Assembly: GCF_014646695.1 (NCBI RefSeq)
Contig: NZ_BMNT01000007.1
Span: 72,160-125,519 of the forward strand
Direction: 5' to 3'
Length of the DNA stretch: 53,360 bases
Source: Sphaerisporangium melleum
Lineage (GTDB): Bacteria; Actinomycetota; Actinomycetes; Streptosporangiales; Streptosporangiaceae
The notes below the pieces were generated by a model, which was not told the origin of the DNA, made no database searches, and saw only the letters and a program-made list of their open reading frames with translations. A program made the position numbers and the translations under genes. Shown piece by piece: positions 25,766 through 35,371 of this stretch (positions are counted from its first letter, which is position 1; every line of letters starts with the position of its first letter).

Positions 25766-27826
25766 TCAGTCGCGGATGATGGGCATGGTGCCGGTGATGG
25801 CCTCGGTCTCCTGCGGGACGGGGTCGGGCAGGATCTCGCGCACGCGGTCCTGGATGAGCCGGGAGATCTCCTCCTGGGTCCGCTGCCCGTCCACCACGAA
25901 GTACCGGTCGGGCTCGGCCGCGGCCAGCGCGCGGAACTCGCGGCGCACCCGCTCGTGGAACTCCAGCGGCTCGGCCTCGATGCGGTCGGCCGGCGAGGCC
26001 ATGCGCGCCAGCCCGACCGACGGCGGCACGTCGATCAGCACGGTGAGGTCGGGCATGAGGCCGCCGGTGGCCCAGGAGTTGACCTTGACGACGTCCCGCT
26101 GGTCGAGCTCGCGGCCGGCGCCCTGGTAGGCGAGCGAGGAGTCGACGTACCGGTCGCACACCACCATCGCGCCCCTGTGCAGCGCCGGGCGGATGACCTT
26201 CTCGACGTGCTCGGCCCGGTCGGCGGCGTACAGCAGGGTCTCCGACCGCGCGGACAGCCCCTGATGGGCGGCGTCCAGCAGGATCGCGCGCAGCCGCATG
26301 CCGACCTTGGTCGAGCCCGGCTGGCGGGTCTGCACCACGTCGAACCCCTGGTCGCGCAGCCAGATGGCGAGCAGCCGCGACTGGGTGGTCTTGCCCGACC
26401 CCTCGCCGCCCTCGAAGGCGATGAACACGCCGTGGTCGGGCTCGGCGGGCGCGGGGACGTAGCGCTCACCGCGGACCGCGGCCATCAGGTCGGAGGCGAT
26501 GGGCACCTCGCGCCGGTCGTCCATGTGGCGCAGCGCGAGCGCGCCGACGGCCACGGCGACCAGCGCGCCGATCAGCATGACGAGGTTCGGGCCGTCGAAG
26601 TGGTACTCGAGGGCGGCGCCGACCGCGATGATGTGCTCGCCGAACAGGCCGGCGAGGACCGGGGCGACCGCGACGACGAGCAGCAGGGTCACCCGCGCCA
26701 TGGACTGCAGGAAGGAGAACGTGCGCCCGCGGATGCCGTCCTCGACCTCCAGGCCGATCAGCGTGTACCCGATGATCCAGGCGATGCCCGCGCAGGCGCC
26801 GAGCACGACGGTGAGCAGGACGACGATCACCAGGTTGTGGATGAGCGCGATGCCGGCCAGCACGACGCCCGCGGTGATGATCGCCAGCCCGAACAGGCGC
26901 CGCCGGGACAGCTCGCCCAGCAGGCGGGGGCCGAAGAACATGCCGGCGGCCATGCCGGCGAACACCGCGGCGAAGACCATGCCGTACGCGGCGTCCCCGC
27001 CGCCCAGGGCCACGACGTACACCTTGGCGACGCCGATGACCGCGCCGCCGGCCGCGAAGGCGCCGAGCATGCCGATGACCAGCCCGCGCACCATGCGGTC
27101 GCCGCCGACGAACCGCCAGCCGTCGATGATCTGCCGGAGCACCGAGGGGGTGGCGACCCGGAGGGTGTGCTCCTTGGGGATGCTCCTGAGCGTGAAGATC
27201 AGGAACGCGGAGACCAGGTAGGCGACGGCGTTCAGGATGAGCGCGGGGCGGGCGGGCTCCACCGCCATGCCGGGGACGGCCTTGCCGAGCACCTCGATGC
27301 CCGCCGACAGCACGGCGAACAGGGCCGCGGCGACCGGCGCCGTGCCGTAGGTGACCAGCAGGTTGAGCTGGTTGGCCTCCTCCAGCCTGTCCTTGGGCAC
27401 GAGGTTCGGGACCGTGGCGTCCTTGGCGGGCACCCAGAAGAGGTTCACGCACTCGACCAGGAGCGTCGCGATGATGATCCACTGGTAGCTGCCGACCAGC
27501 GGGATCGACAGCACGAGCACGAAGCGCAGGAGGTCGGCGAGGAACATCGTCATGCGCCGGTCGAACCGGTCGGCGAACACTCCCGCGAGCGGGCCGAGCA
27601 CGATCGCGGGGAGCATCTTGACGACGAAGACGCCGCCGATGGCGAGGCTCTGCGCCTGGTATCCGGCGCCCCGGGTCAGGAACGCGGCGAAGGCGGTGAT
27701 CGCGATGATGTTGAGCCAGTCACCGAGGCTGCACACCGCCATGGCCGTCCACAACCGGCGGAAGGGGGCGTTCGCCAGCACATGGGGGGGTCTGCGCCGC
27801 GAGGCGGACCGGCCGGAGGTGGTCAT
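25766..27826 (-). CDS. tmk: Fusion of MFS-type membrane domain and thymidylate kinase
   Basis: 686-residue two-domain protein. Residues about 20-440 are a 12-helix major-facilitator-like domain (RRLWTAMAVCSLGDWLNII at the start, FADRFDRRMTMFLADLLR loop); residues about 460-686 are a complete dTMP kinase: P-loop FEGGEGSGKTT near 468-478, DRY motif in CDRYVDSSLAYQG, and a C-terminal RLIQDRVREIL helix. The kinase makes dTDP for DNA synthesis. ATG at 27826 has no ribosome-binding site but a -10-like TACGCT lies 7 nt upstream, which suits a leaderless mRNA. MFS-Tmk fusions of this order occur across several actinobacteria; the transported substrate is unknown. holB follows after 31 nt. Confidence 0.92.
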   Translation of the reverse strand: MTTSGRSASRRRPPHVLANAPFRRLWTAMAVCSLGDWLNIIAITAFAAFLTRGAGYQAQSLAIGGVFVVKMLPAIVLGPLAGVFADRFDRRMTMFLADLLRFVLVLSIPLVGSYQWIIIATLLVECVNLFWVPAKDATVPNLVPKDRLEEANQLNLLVTYGTAPVAAALFAVLSAGIEVLGKAVPGMAVEPARPALILNAVAYLVSAFLIFTLRSIPKEHTLRVATPSVLRQIIDGWRFVGGDRMVRGLVIGMLGAFAAGGAVIGVAKVYVVALGGGDAAYGMVFAAVFAGMAAGMFFGPRLLGELSRRRLFGLAIITAGVVLAGIALIHNLVIVVLLTVVLGACAGIAWIIGYTLIGLEVEDGIRGRTFSFLQSMARVTLLLVVAVAPVLAGLFGEHIIAVGAALEYHFDGPNLVMLIGALVAVAVGALALRHMDDRREVPIASDLMAAVRGERYVPAPAEPDHGVFIAFEGGEGSGKTTQSRLLAIWLRDQGFDVVQTRQPGSTKVGMRLRAILLDAAHQGLSARSETLLYAADRAEHVEKVIRPALHRGAMVVCDRYVDSSLAYQGAGRELDQRDVVKVNSWATGGLMPDLTVLIDVPPSVGLARMASPADRIEAEPLEFHERVRREFRALAAAEPDRYFVVDGQRTQEEISRLIQDRVREILPDPVPQETEAITGTMPIIRD

Positions 27827-28165
27827 GGTGTCAGCGTATCCAGGTGCTCGCTGGGCAAGGGGTGGATCGAGTACAGGACGGAATCGCCCGCCTGTTTCCT
27901 CACCTGAGGGTATTACCCCACCCTGCCCCTCGCGGGAAGGACGTGGCGAAAAGTGGGACAGGTTCGTGTTCCCGCTGAACACCTCCTCGCCGGGAGATGA
28001 CGTTTCCCGGAACCTCCAGGCGCCCGCCTCCCCTGGCCGCGGCTTTGCCCGAACGGGCGGGTCAGGCCGCTGATCTCGGGGAACGGGTTGCCCGAGCGAC
28101 GGGGACGGGCTGGCGCGACGGCCAGAAAGGGGTGCCCCAGCCACAGTCCGCGCCCTTGCCAAGGC

Positions 28166-28204
28166 TAAGGTTAGTCTGTCCTAATTTAGGTGAGGCTAAG
28201 TAGC
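28166..28204 (+). promoter_or_regulatory. Two abutting DtxR/IdeR iron boxes upstream of efeUOB
   Basis: TAAGGTTAGTCTGTCCTAA (28166-28184) matches 15 of 19 positions of the iron box TTAGGTTAGGCTAACCTAA. A second site, TTAGGTGAGGCTAAGTAGC (28186-28204), matches well in its left and central part. They are 20 nt apart, centred about 45 nt before the efeU start, and should mediate repression by iron-loaded DtxR/IdeR. Confidence 0.82.
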
Positions 28205-28227
28205 AAGCGAGCGTCAGGAGCGCACCA

Positions 28228-29079
28228 GTGTTCGCCAGTTATCTCATCGGTCTGCGCGAGGGCCTTGAGGCGACCCTTGTCGTGTCCATCCTGGTCGCCT
28301 TCCTGGTCAAGAGCGACCGGCGCGACCGGCTGCCGCTCGTGTGGACGGGAGTGGCCGCCGCCGTGGCCCTGTCCGTCGCCTTCGGCGCGCTGCTGACCTT
28401 CACCGCCGCCAACCTCGACTCGCGCGCCCACGAGCTGTTCGACGCGATCGCCTCGCTCGCCGCCACGGTGTTCGTCACCTTCATGATCTTCTGGATGCGG
28501 AGCGCGGCGCGCCGCATGTCCGGTGACCTGCGCGCCAAGCTCACCGAGGCCCTGGGCCTCGGCGCCACCGCCGTCGTCGTGATGGCCTTCCTGGCGGTCG
28601 CCCGCGAGGGCCTGGAGACCGCGCTGCTGTTCTTCGCCGCCGCCCAGGGCGCCACGACCACCGCCGCCCCGCTCATCGGCATCCTGCTCGGCCTCGCCAC
28701 CTCGGTCGCCCTCGGCTGGGCGCTGTACGCGAGCGCGCTGCGCATCAACCTCACCCGGTTCTTCACCTGGACCGGCCTGCTGCTGATCATCGTGGCCGCG
28801 GGGATCTTCAAGTACGGCGTGCACGACCTCACCGAGGCCGGCGTGGTGAACGTGCTCACCGGCCAGGCCTTCGACCTGAGCGGCGCCCTCCCGCCGGACG
28901 CCTGGTACACCACCCTGCTCAGCGGCATGTTCAACTTCACCCCGCAGCCGACGATCCTCGAGACGATCGCCTGGCTCGCCTACCTGGTGCCGGTGCTGAC
29001 GCTGTTCCTCATGCCGGCCCGTAAAGGGGGCGTGACGCGCGCCAAGGCCGCCACGCCGTCCGCCACCCCTGCCTCCTAG
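28228..29079 (+). CDS. efeU: Iron permease EfeU (FTR1 family)
   Basis: Seven-helix iron permease of 283 residues, GTG at 28228 behind CAGGAG. Both REGLE motifs that bind iron in FTR1/EfeU proteins are intact: R10-E14 (GLREGLEATL) and R126-E130 (VAREGLETAL). The last helix ends before a short basic tail. It should move ferrous/ferric iron delivered by EfeO and EfeB across the membrane. First gene of efeUOB, under the tandem iron boxes. Confidence 0.95.
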   Translation: MFASYLIGLREGLEATLVVSILVAFLVKSDRRDRLPLVWTGVAAAVALSVAFGALLTFTAANLDSRAHELFDAIASLAATVFVTFMIFWMRSAARRMSGDLRAKLTEALGLGATAVVVMAFLAVAREGLETALLFFAAAQGATTTAAPLIGILLGLATSVALGWALYASALRINLTRFFTWTGLLLIIVAAGIFKYGVHDLTEAGVVNVLTGQAFDLSGALPPDAWYTTLLSGMFNFTPQPTILETIAWLAYLVPVLTLFLMPARKGGVTRAKAATPSATPAS

Positions 29080-29141
29080 CGGCACCGGCCACACCACCGA
29101 CCACCTCAATGCACCCGATGAACTTCGCGAACTGGAGAAGC

Positions 29142-30281
29142 ATGCGTACCCCCCTCGTCCTCACCGTTGGCGCTCTGGCCTTGGCGGGGCTCACCGCATG
29201 TTCCTCGTCCGGCGACGGCGGCGACACCTCCGCCCAGGCCGGGGGCAAGCCCGGGAAGATCGCCGTCGCGGCGAGCGACACCGACTGCAAGGTCTCCACG
29301 ACCGACCTGCCCGCCGGCACCTCGACGTTCGCCGTCACCAACGGCGGCAGCAAGGTCACCGAGTTCTACGTCTACGCGGCGGGCGACCGCGTCATGGGCG
29401 AGGTGGAGAACATCGTCCCCGGCCTCACCCGCGAGGTCCTGATCGAGCTGCCGGCCGGCACCTACGAGACGGCCTGCAAGCCCGGCATGATCGGCAAGGG
29501 CATCCGCAACCCGCTCAAGGTCACCGGCGCCGCCGCCCCGCTCAGCGACGACGCCAAGCTCGCCAAGGCGAGCACCGACTACCAGCGGTACGTCAAGAGC
29601 CAGACCGGCGCGCTGCTCACCAAGACGCAGGAGTTCGTGGACGCGGTCAAGGCGGGCGACGTGGCCAAGGCCAAGGAGCTGTTCCCCGTCGCGCGGACGT
29701 ACTGGGAGCGCATCGAGCCGGTCGCCGAGAGCTTCGGCGACCTCGACCCGGCCATCGACGCCCGCGAGGGCGACCTCGCCAAGGGCGAGGAGTGGACCGG
29801 CTTCCACAAGATCGAGAAGGACCTGTGGATCAGCGGCGACATCAGCAAGGACGGCCCGGTCGCCGACAAGCTGATGGCCGACGTGCGCGAGATCGTCAAG
29901 CGGGCGGAAGCCGAGAAGGTCCCGCCGCTGAAGCTGGCCAACGGCGCCAAGGAACTGCTCGACGAGGTCGCCACCGGCAAGATCACCGGCGAGGAGGACC
30001 GCTACTCGCACACCGACCTGTGGGACTTCGCGGCCAACCTCGAAGGCTCCCGGGCCGCCGTCGCCGCGCTGCGCCCCGTCCTGGACGAGCGCGACCCCGC
30101 CCTGGCCAAGACCCTGGACGAGAAGTTCGAGGCGGCCGACGCGGCCCTGTCGCAGCACCGCAAGGGCGACGGCTGGAAGCTGCACACCGAGCTGTCCAAG
30201 GAGGAGCTGAAGACGCTCTCCGACGCGATCAACGCGCTGGCCGAGCCGATCAGCAAGGTCGCCGCGGTGGTGGCCAAGTGA
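29142..30281 (+). CDS. efeO: EfeO iron-uptake lipoprotein (cupredoxin + M75/imelysin domain)
   Basis: Periplasmic iron-binding component, 379 residues from the ATG at 29142, preceded by GGAGAAG; an upstream ATG at 29109 would spoil the signal peptide. A lipobox LAGLTAC anchors it. An N-terminal cupredoxin-like domain (KVSTTDLPAGTSTFAVTNGG) precedes the M75 imelysin-like domain with the metal motif in WTGFHKIEKDLW (HxxE). The C-terminal helices end KVAAVVAK. It is thought to capture iron and pass it to EfeU. Confidence 0.94.
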   Translation: MRTPLVLTVGALALAGLTACSSSGDGGDTSAQAGGKPGKIAVAASDTDCKVSTTDLPAGTSTFAVTNGGSKVTEFYVYAAGDRVMGEVENIVPGLTREVLIELPAGTYETACKPGMIGKGIRNPLKVTGAAAPLSDDAKLAKASTDYQRYVKSQTGALLTKTQEFVDAVKAGDVAKAKELFPVARTYWERIEPVAESFGDLDPAIDAREGDLAKGEEWTGFHKIEKDLWISGDISKDGPVADKLMADVREIVKRAEAEKVPPLKLANGAKELLDEVATGKITGEEDRYSHTDLWDFAANLEGSRAAVAALRPVLDERDPALAKTLDEKFEAADAALSQHRKGDGWKLHTELSKEELKTLSDAINALAEPISKVAAVVAK

Positions 30282-30360
30282 CCCCGGCCACCGGCCTCCG
30301 CCGGCCCGGTGACCTGATCGGAAAGGACCGCACGACGAGGCTCGGCCGAGGGAGAGCGCG

Positions 30361-31620
30361 ATGACAGCGATCAACCGCCGCAGACTGCTCGGTCTCGGCG
30401 CGGCGGGCGCGGCCGGCGTGGCCGCGGCCGGCGCCGGGGCGTTCGCCACCCGCAGCGTGCTGGAGGGGCCGCCCCCCGCGGCGGCCGCCACGACCTCCGA
30501 CCCGGTGTCCTTCTACGGCGAACGCCAGGCCGGCATCGTCACCCCCGCCCAGGACCGCCTGCACTTCGTGAGCTTCGACGTCATCACCAAAAAGCGCGAG
30601 GAACTCGTCGAACTGCTCCAGGAGTGGACGGCGGCGGCCGCGCGGATGACCCAGGGCAAGGACGCCGGGACGTTCGGCGCGGTCGGCGGCGCCCCCGAGG
30701 CCCCGCCGGACGACACCGGCGAGGCGCTCGGGCTGCCCGCCTCCGGGCTGACGCTGACCATCGGATTCGGCCCATCGCTGTTCGACGACCGATTCGGCCT
30801 CGCGGCCAAGAAGCCCGCGGCCCTGGCCGACCTGCCGAAGTTCCCCGGCGAGGACCTCAAGCCCGAGATCTCCGGCGGCGACATCTGCATCCAGGCGTGC
30901 GCCCACGATCCGCAGGTGGCCGTGCACGCGATACGCAACCTGGCCCGCATCGGCTTCGGCAGGGTGTCGATCCGCTGGTCCCAGCTCGGCTTCGGCCGCA
31001 CCTCGTCCACCTCGCGCTCCCAGGCCACCCCGCGCAACCTGTTCGGCTTCAAGGACGGCACCAACAACCTCAAGCTGGAGGACGCCGCCCTGCTGAAGGA
31101 CCAGCTCTGGGTGGCCCCCGGGGACGGGCCCGCGTGGATGGCCGGCGGCAGCTACATGGTCACCCGCAAGATCCGGATGAACATCGAGACCTGGGACCGC
31201 ACCTCGCTGGTGGAGCAGGAGGAGATCTTCGGCCGGGACAAGGGCGAGGGCGCGCCAATGGGCAAGAAGCGCGAGTTCGACGTGATCGACTTCGCCGCCA
31301 AGAAGCCCGACGGCACGCCGGTGATCCCGATGGACTCCCACGTCAGGCTCGCGCACCCGTCCACCCACGGCAACGCCCACCTGCTGCGAAGGGGCTACAA
31401 CTACGTGGAAGGCTCCGACGGGCTCGGACGGCTCGACGCCGGGCTGTTCTTCATCGCCTACCAGCGCGACCCGCACAAGCAGTACGTCCCGATCCAGATG
31501 GAGCTGGCGCGCAAGGACAAGCTGAACGAGTACATCAAGCACATCTCCAGCGGCCTGTTCGCCTGCCCGCCGGGCCTGCGCGACGCCGGCGACTACTGGG
31601 GCCGCGCTCTCTTCGCCTGA
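30361..31620 (+). CDS. efeB: EfeB DyP-type haem peroxidase, Tat-exported
   Basis: Dye-decolorising-type peroxidase of 419 residues. Twin-arginine signal NRRRLLGLGAAGAAG at the N-terminus means it is exported folded with haem. The DyP signature GFKDGTNN has the catalytic D232, and the proximal His lies in SHVRLAHPSTHG with Arg nearby. RGYNYVEG and FFIAYQRDP are also family blocks. In the EfeUOB system it oxidises ferrous iron or releases iron from haem outside the membrane. ATG at 30361; last gene of the operon. Confidence 0.95.
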   Translation: MTAINRRRLLGLGAAGAAGVAAAGAGAFATRSVLEGPPPAAAATTSDPVSFYGERQAGIVTPAQDRLHFVSFDVITKKREELVELLQEWTAAAARMTQGKDAGTFGAVGGAPEAPPDDTGEALGLPASGLTLTIGFGPSLFDDRFGLAAKKPAALADLPKFPGEDLKPEISGGDICIQACAHDPQVAVHAIRNLARIGFGRVSIRWSQLGFGRTSSTSRSQATPRNLFGFKDGTNNLKLEDAALLKDQLWVAPGDGPAWMAGGSYMVTRKIRMNIETWDRTSLVEQEEIFGRDKGEGAPMGKKREFDVIDFAAKKPDGTPVIPMDSHVRLAHPSTHGNAHLLRRGYNYVEGSDGLGRLDAGLFFIAYQRDPHKQYVPIQMELARKDKLNEYIKHISSGLFACPPGLRDAGDYWGRALFA

Positions 31621-31670
31621 CGGCGACGACGGCCTCGCCGCCGCCCGGTAGCGACGTCAGACCGCGTTCG

Positions 31671-31706
31671 ACGGGCCCTCGCATCCCACAGGATGCGAGG
31701 GCCCGT
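31671..31706. terminator. Bidirectional terminator between efeB and topA
   Basis: Sixteen-base arms ACGGGCCCTCGCATCC (31671-31686) and GGATGCGAGGGCCCGT (31691-31706) pair perfectly around a CACA loop. It lies between the two convergent stop codons. Confidence 0.9.
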
Positions 31707-31719
31707 TATGACGCGAGCG

Positions 31720-34413
31720 TCAGGACTTCGCGGCGGCCTTGGCCCCCGTCTTGGCCCGGGTGCGCTTCGGCGCCGGGCCGCGGGCACGGCGCTCGGCGAG
31801 CAGCTCGGCGGCCCGCTCGATCGTGATCTGCTCCACCGAGTCGTCCTTGCGCAGCGACGCGTTCGTCTCGCCGTCGGTCACGTACGGCCCGAAACGGCCC
31901 TCCTTGACCACCACCGGCTTGCCGGAGGCCGGGTCGGCGCCGAGCTCACGCAGCGGCGGCGCGGCGGCCGCCCGGCCCCTGCCGCGCTGCTTGGGCTGCG
32001 CGAACAGCTCCTTGGCCTGCTCCAGGGTGACCGTGAACAGCTCCTCCTCGGAGCCCAGCGACCGCGAGTCGGTCCCCTTCTTGACGTAGGGGCCGAACTT
32101 GCCGTTCTGCGCGGTGACCTCCTCGCCGTCGATCTCGCCGAGCACACGCGGCAGCGACAGCAGGCGCAGCGCGTCCTCCAGCGTGATCGTGTCCAGCGAC
32201 ATGGACTTCAGCAGCGAGCCGGTGCGCGGCTTGGGCGCGTCCTTCTTCGCCCGCTTCTTGGCGCCCGGAGCGGGCGGCTCCTCCTCGGGCAGGATCTCGG
32301 TCACGTACGGCCCGAACCGCCCCGACTTGGCGACGATCTCGTGCCCGGTCACCGGGTCGGGGCCGAGCCGCCGGTCGCCGCTGGGCTGGGTGAACAGCTC
32401 CTCGGCCTTCTCGGCGGTGAGCTCGTCCGGCGCGAGGTCCTCCGGGACGTTCACCCGCGCGCCGTCCCGGTCAAGGTAGGGCCCATAACGGCCGACGCGG
32501 ATCATGATGTCGGTGCCCCTGATCGCGAACGAGCTGATCTCGCGCGCGTCGATGTCACCGAGGTCGCTGACCAGCTCCTTCAGCCCGTCGTCCCCCTGGC
32601 CGCCGTAGTAGAAGCGGCGCAGCTCGGGCACCCGGTCGGCGCGGGCGTTGGCGATGTCGTCGAGGACCTTCTCCATCTCGGCCGTGAAGTCGTAGTCGAC
32701 CAGGTGGCTGAAGTGCTGCTCCAGCAGGTTGACCACGGCGAAGGCCAGGAACGACGGCACCAGCGCCGTCCCCTTCTTGAAGACGTACCCACGGTCCAGG
32801 ATCGTTCCGATGATCGAGGCGTACGTCGACGGGCGGCCGATCTCGCGGTCTTCCAGCTCCTTGACCAGCGTGGCCTCGGTGAAGCGGGCCGGCGGCCGGG
32901 TGGAGTGGCCCTCGGCCCCGAGCTCCAGGGCGGTCAGCGCGTCGCCCTCGGCCAGGTTGGGCAGCCGGCTGACCGAGTCGTCGCGGTCGCTGGACGGGTC
33001 GTCGGCCCCCTCCACGTACGCCTTGAGGAAGCCGTAGAAGGTGATCGTGCGGCCGGTCGCGCCGAACTCGGCCCGCTCGCCCGCGCTGGAGGTGCCGGCG
33101 ATGCGCACGCTCACCGACTCGCCGACGGCGTCCTTCATCTGCGAGGCCACCGTGCGCTGCCAGATCAGCTCGTACAGCCGGAACATGTCCCCGGAGAGAC
33201 CGGTCTCCCCCGGCGTCCGGAACTCGTCCCCGGAGGGCCTGATCGCCTCGTGGGCCTCCTGAGCGTTCTTCACCTTGCTCGCGTACACCCTCGGCTTGTC
33301 CGGGACGTACTCCGGGCCGTACAGGCGCACGGCCTGGCCGCGGGCGGCGGCCAGCGCGGTGTCCGACAGCGTGGTGCTGTCGGTTCGCATGTAGGTGATG
33401 AAGCCGTTCTCGTAGAGCTTCTGCGCCACCTGCATCGTGTACTTGGCCGAGAAGCCCAGCTTGCGGCTGGCCTCCTGCTGCAGCGTGGTGGTCCGGAACG
33501 GCGCGTACGGCCTGCGGGTGTAGGGCTTGCTCTCGACCGAGGTCACCGCGTACGAGGCGTTCTCCAGGCGCTGGGCCAGCGCCCGGGCCGCCTGCTCGTC
33601 CAGGTGGAGCACATCGGCGTTCTTGAGCGTGCCGGTGCTGGCGAAGTCGCGGCCCTGGGCGACCTTGCGGCCGTCCACCGAGGTCAGGCCGGCGCCGAAG
33701 CTGCGCGGGTCCTCGTCACGGCCGATGTCGAACAGCGCCCGCAGGTCCCAGTAGTCGGCGGAGGTGAACGCGATGCGCTCGCGCTCACGCTCGACCACCA
33801 GGCGGGTGGCGACCGACTGCACGCGGCCCGCCGACAGGCGCGGCTTGACCTTCTTCCACAGGACCGGGCTGACCTCGTAGCCGTACAGCCGGTCGAGGAT
33901 GCGCCGCGTCTCCTGGGCGTCGACCAGGCGGAGGTTCAGGGTGCGCGGGTTGGACACCGCGTCCCGGATGGCCTGCGGGGTGATCTCGTGGAACACCATG
34001 CGGTGGACGGGCACCTTGGGCTTGAGCACCTCCTGCAGGTGCCAGGCGATCGCCTCGCCCTCGCGGTCCTCGTCGGTGGCCAGGTAGAGCTCGTCGGCGT
34101 CCTTCAGCAGTTGCTTGAGCTTGGAGACCTGCGACTTCTTGTCCGGATTCACGACGTAGAGCGGCTCGAACTCGTTGTCCACGTTGACCCCGAGCCGTGC
34201 CCATGCCTCGCTCTTGAACTTCTCGGGGATGTCGTCGGCCTTTTCCGGCAAATCCCGAATATGGCCGATGCTGGACTCCACGATGTAGCCACGCCCGAGG
34301 TACCCGGCGATCGTCTTCGCCTTCGCAGGCGACTCCACGATCACCAGGCGGGTTCCGCCGGCGTTGCCGTTGTTGGCTGGCACGCTGCTTCCTACCTCGC
34401 TGTTCGCTGTCAT
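31720..34413 (-). CDS. topA: DNA topoisomerase I (type IA)
   Basis: Relaxes negative supercoils by single-strand passage. From ATG at 34413 it has 897 residues; a GTG at 34383 behind GGTAGGAAG is an alternative start that would drop a poorly conserved N-terminus. TOPRIM: RLVIVESPAKAKTI with the Mg site ATDEDREGEAI. Catalytic Tyr341 is in GFITYMRTDST. The C-terminus lacks zinc fingers and instead has four copies of a basic repeat with GRFGPYV-like cores (VGRYGPYL, SGRFGPYV, NGKFGPYV, EGRFGPYV), ending in a Lys/Arg/Ala-rich tail; this is the normal actinobacterial form and supports processivity. In Streptomyces tmk and holB follow topA closely; here efeUOB lies between. Confidence 0.96.
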   Translation of the reverse strand: MTANSEVGSSVPANNGNAGGTRLVIVESPAKAKTIAGYLGRGYIVESSIGHIRDLPEKADDIPEKFKSEAWARLGVNVDNEFEPLYVVNPDKKSQVSKLKQLLKDADELYLATDEDREGEAIAWHLQEVLKPKVPVHRMVFHEITPQAIRDAVSNPRTLNLRLVDAQETRRILDRLYGYEVSPVLWKKVKPRLSAGRVQSVATRLVVERERERIAFTSADYWDLRALFDIGRDEDPRSFGAGLTSVDGRKVAQGRDFASTGTLKNADVLHLDEQAARALAQRLENASYAVTSVESKPYTRRPYAPFRTTTLQQEASRKLGFSAKYTMQVAQKLYENGFITYMRTDSTTLSDTALAAARGQAVRLYGPEYVPDKPRVYASKVKNAQEAHEAIRPSGDEFRTPGETGLSGDMFRLYELIWQRTVASQMKDAVGESVSVRIAGTSSAGERAEFGATGRTITFYGFLKAYVEGADDPSSDRDDSVSRLPNLAEGDALTALELGAEGHSTRPPARFTEATLVKELEDREIGRPSTYASIIGTILDRGYVFKKGTALVPSFLAFAVVNLLEQHFSHLVDYDFTAEMEKVLDDIANARADRVPELRRFYYGGQGDDGLKELVSDLGDIDAREISSFAIRGTDIMIRVGRYGPYLDRDGARVNVPEDLAPDELTAEKAEELFTQPSGDRRLGPDPVTGHEIVAKSGRFGPYVTEILPEEEPPAPGAKKRAKKDAPKPRTGSLLKSMSLDTITLEDALRLLSLPRVLGEIDGEEVTAQNGKFGPYVKKGTDSRSLGSEEELFTVTLEQAKELFAQPKQRGRGRAAAAPPLRELGADPASGKPVVVKEGRFGPYVTDGETNASLRKDDSVEQITIERAAELLAERRARGPAPKRTRAKTGAKAAAKS

Positions 34414-34625
34414 TCCCCTGCCGATCGCGCTCGGAACGCCGTGGGAGACGGCCCGAGTGATCTGCCACAGGCATGAAGGTAACCCGCCGCCGGAAACCTC
34501 TCCCCGTCGGACTACCCGGTCACTTACCGGTGTTCCACCTACCTGGACCCGATACCCACGAGGACGCAGAATAGAGCCCAGAGAGTGCCAGCGTCCCCTA
34601 GCACACCCTTCGGAGACTAACCGCT

Positions 34626-34811
34626 GTGCTCGAGTACTCCTATTTGGACCTGTATCTGCCACGCGGCACCAGCCGGGAAGCTGCCCGGCAGTTGCTGACA
34701 GAACATGCTGAACATGGACACTGGGAGCTGGACCGTCTGCGGCTGTACCCGGACGGCCGTCGGTACGTACGGCTGCGCCGCAAGATCCTACGAGTGGCCA
34801 GCACGCTCTGA
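34626..34811 (+). CDS. DUF5703 family small protein
   Basis: 61-residue protein, GTG at 34626, matching the actinobacterial DUF5703 family: YLPRGTSREAARQLLTEHAE, HGHWELDRLRLYPDG and RRKILRV are its conserved blocks. Divergent from topA across about 210 nt. Function is unknown. The conserved, charged, soluble sequence and its place beside topA are usual in actinomycetes. Confidence 0.88.
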   Translation: MLEYSYLDLYLPRGTSREAARQLLTEHAEHGHWELDRLRLYPDGRRYVRLRRKILRVASTL

Positions 34812-35371
34812 ACCCACGCCGAGGCAACTGTAACCCCGCCGCCAGCCCCCTCGCGCCGCCACGCCCCGGCACCACCCCACGCCGCCCGGTGCCACCAACG
34901 CCCCACCGGCTCGCGTCTTCCGCCCCATGATGCCGCGCCACGCCTCAGGCCTGGAACCGGCCACCGAGACTTCCTGGACGGCACGGCCCGCCCCTACGCT
35001 CCGGCCGGCTGCCATGACCTCCCTGGGCTCGCACGGCCACGCCCCTACGCCCGAGGCCGGGCGCTCTCCCCTGCGCCCATCGCCACCAGACGACCGATGA
35101 CCCGGCCGGGGGCGACTTCCGGGTCCGGGCTGCTGCGACGGCTCATGGGCACACCCAGGAGATGGCGTCGGCTCCGGACATGGCTTTGCCCGCTCCGGGC
35201 CGCGCCCCCGGAACGGGCAAAGCGTTCAGTACCTCGCCGCGCGAGCGGCCGACGGCCCGGCACCGCGGCCGTCCTCGCGGCGGCGAGGCGTTCTCACTCC
35301 GCCGTGCGGAGAACTTCGGGCGGTGCTGTGAGAGTCGTCACGCCCACAGCACCGCGATGCCCGCGGTCAGG
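34812..35371. other. GC-rich intergenic region
   Basis: About 560 nt between the DUF5703 gene and the 3' end of the chaplin-like gene. I find no gene. It holds the hairpin at 35183-35223, listed separately. Confidence 0.4.
35183..35223 (-). terminator. Long hairpin downstream of the chaplin-like gene
   Basis: GCTTTGCCCG (35183-35192) pairs with CGGGCAAAGC (35214-35223), and inside TCCGGG pairs with CCCGGA, with one C/A mismatch and a 7-nt loop. It lies about 150 nt past the chaplin-like stop on the minus strand. Likely terminator, without U-run. Confidence 0.6.

Noticed and set aside
25607-27907. 766-codon plus-strand frame opposite tmk
   Set aside because: His/Asp/Gly-rich antisense of the MFS-Tmk gene; no signal or motif.
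31693-34476. 927-codon plus-strand open frame opposite topA
   Set aside because: The minus strand carries a full topoisomerase I with all motifs. The plus frame is low-complexity antisense.
34812-35371. Small genes in the spacer after the DUF5703 gene
   Set aside because: Only low-complexity Arg/Pro/Gly frames without start signals.
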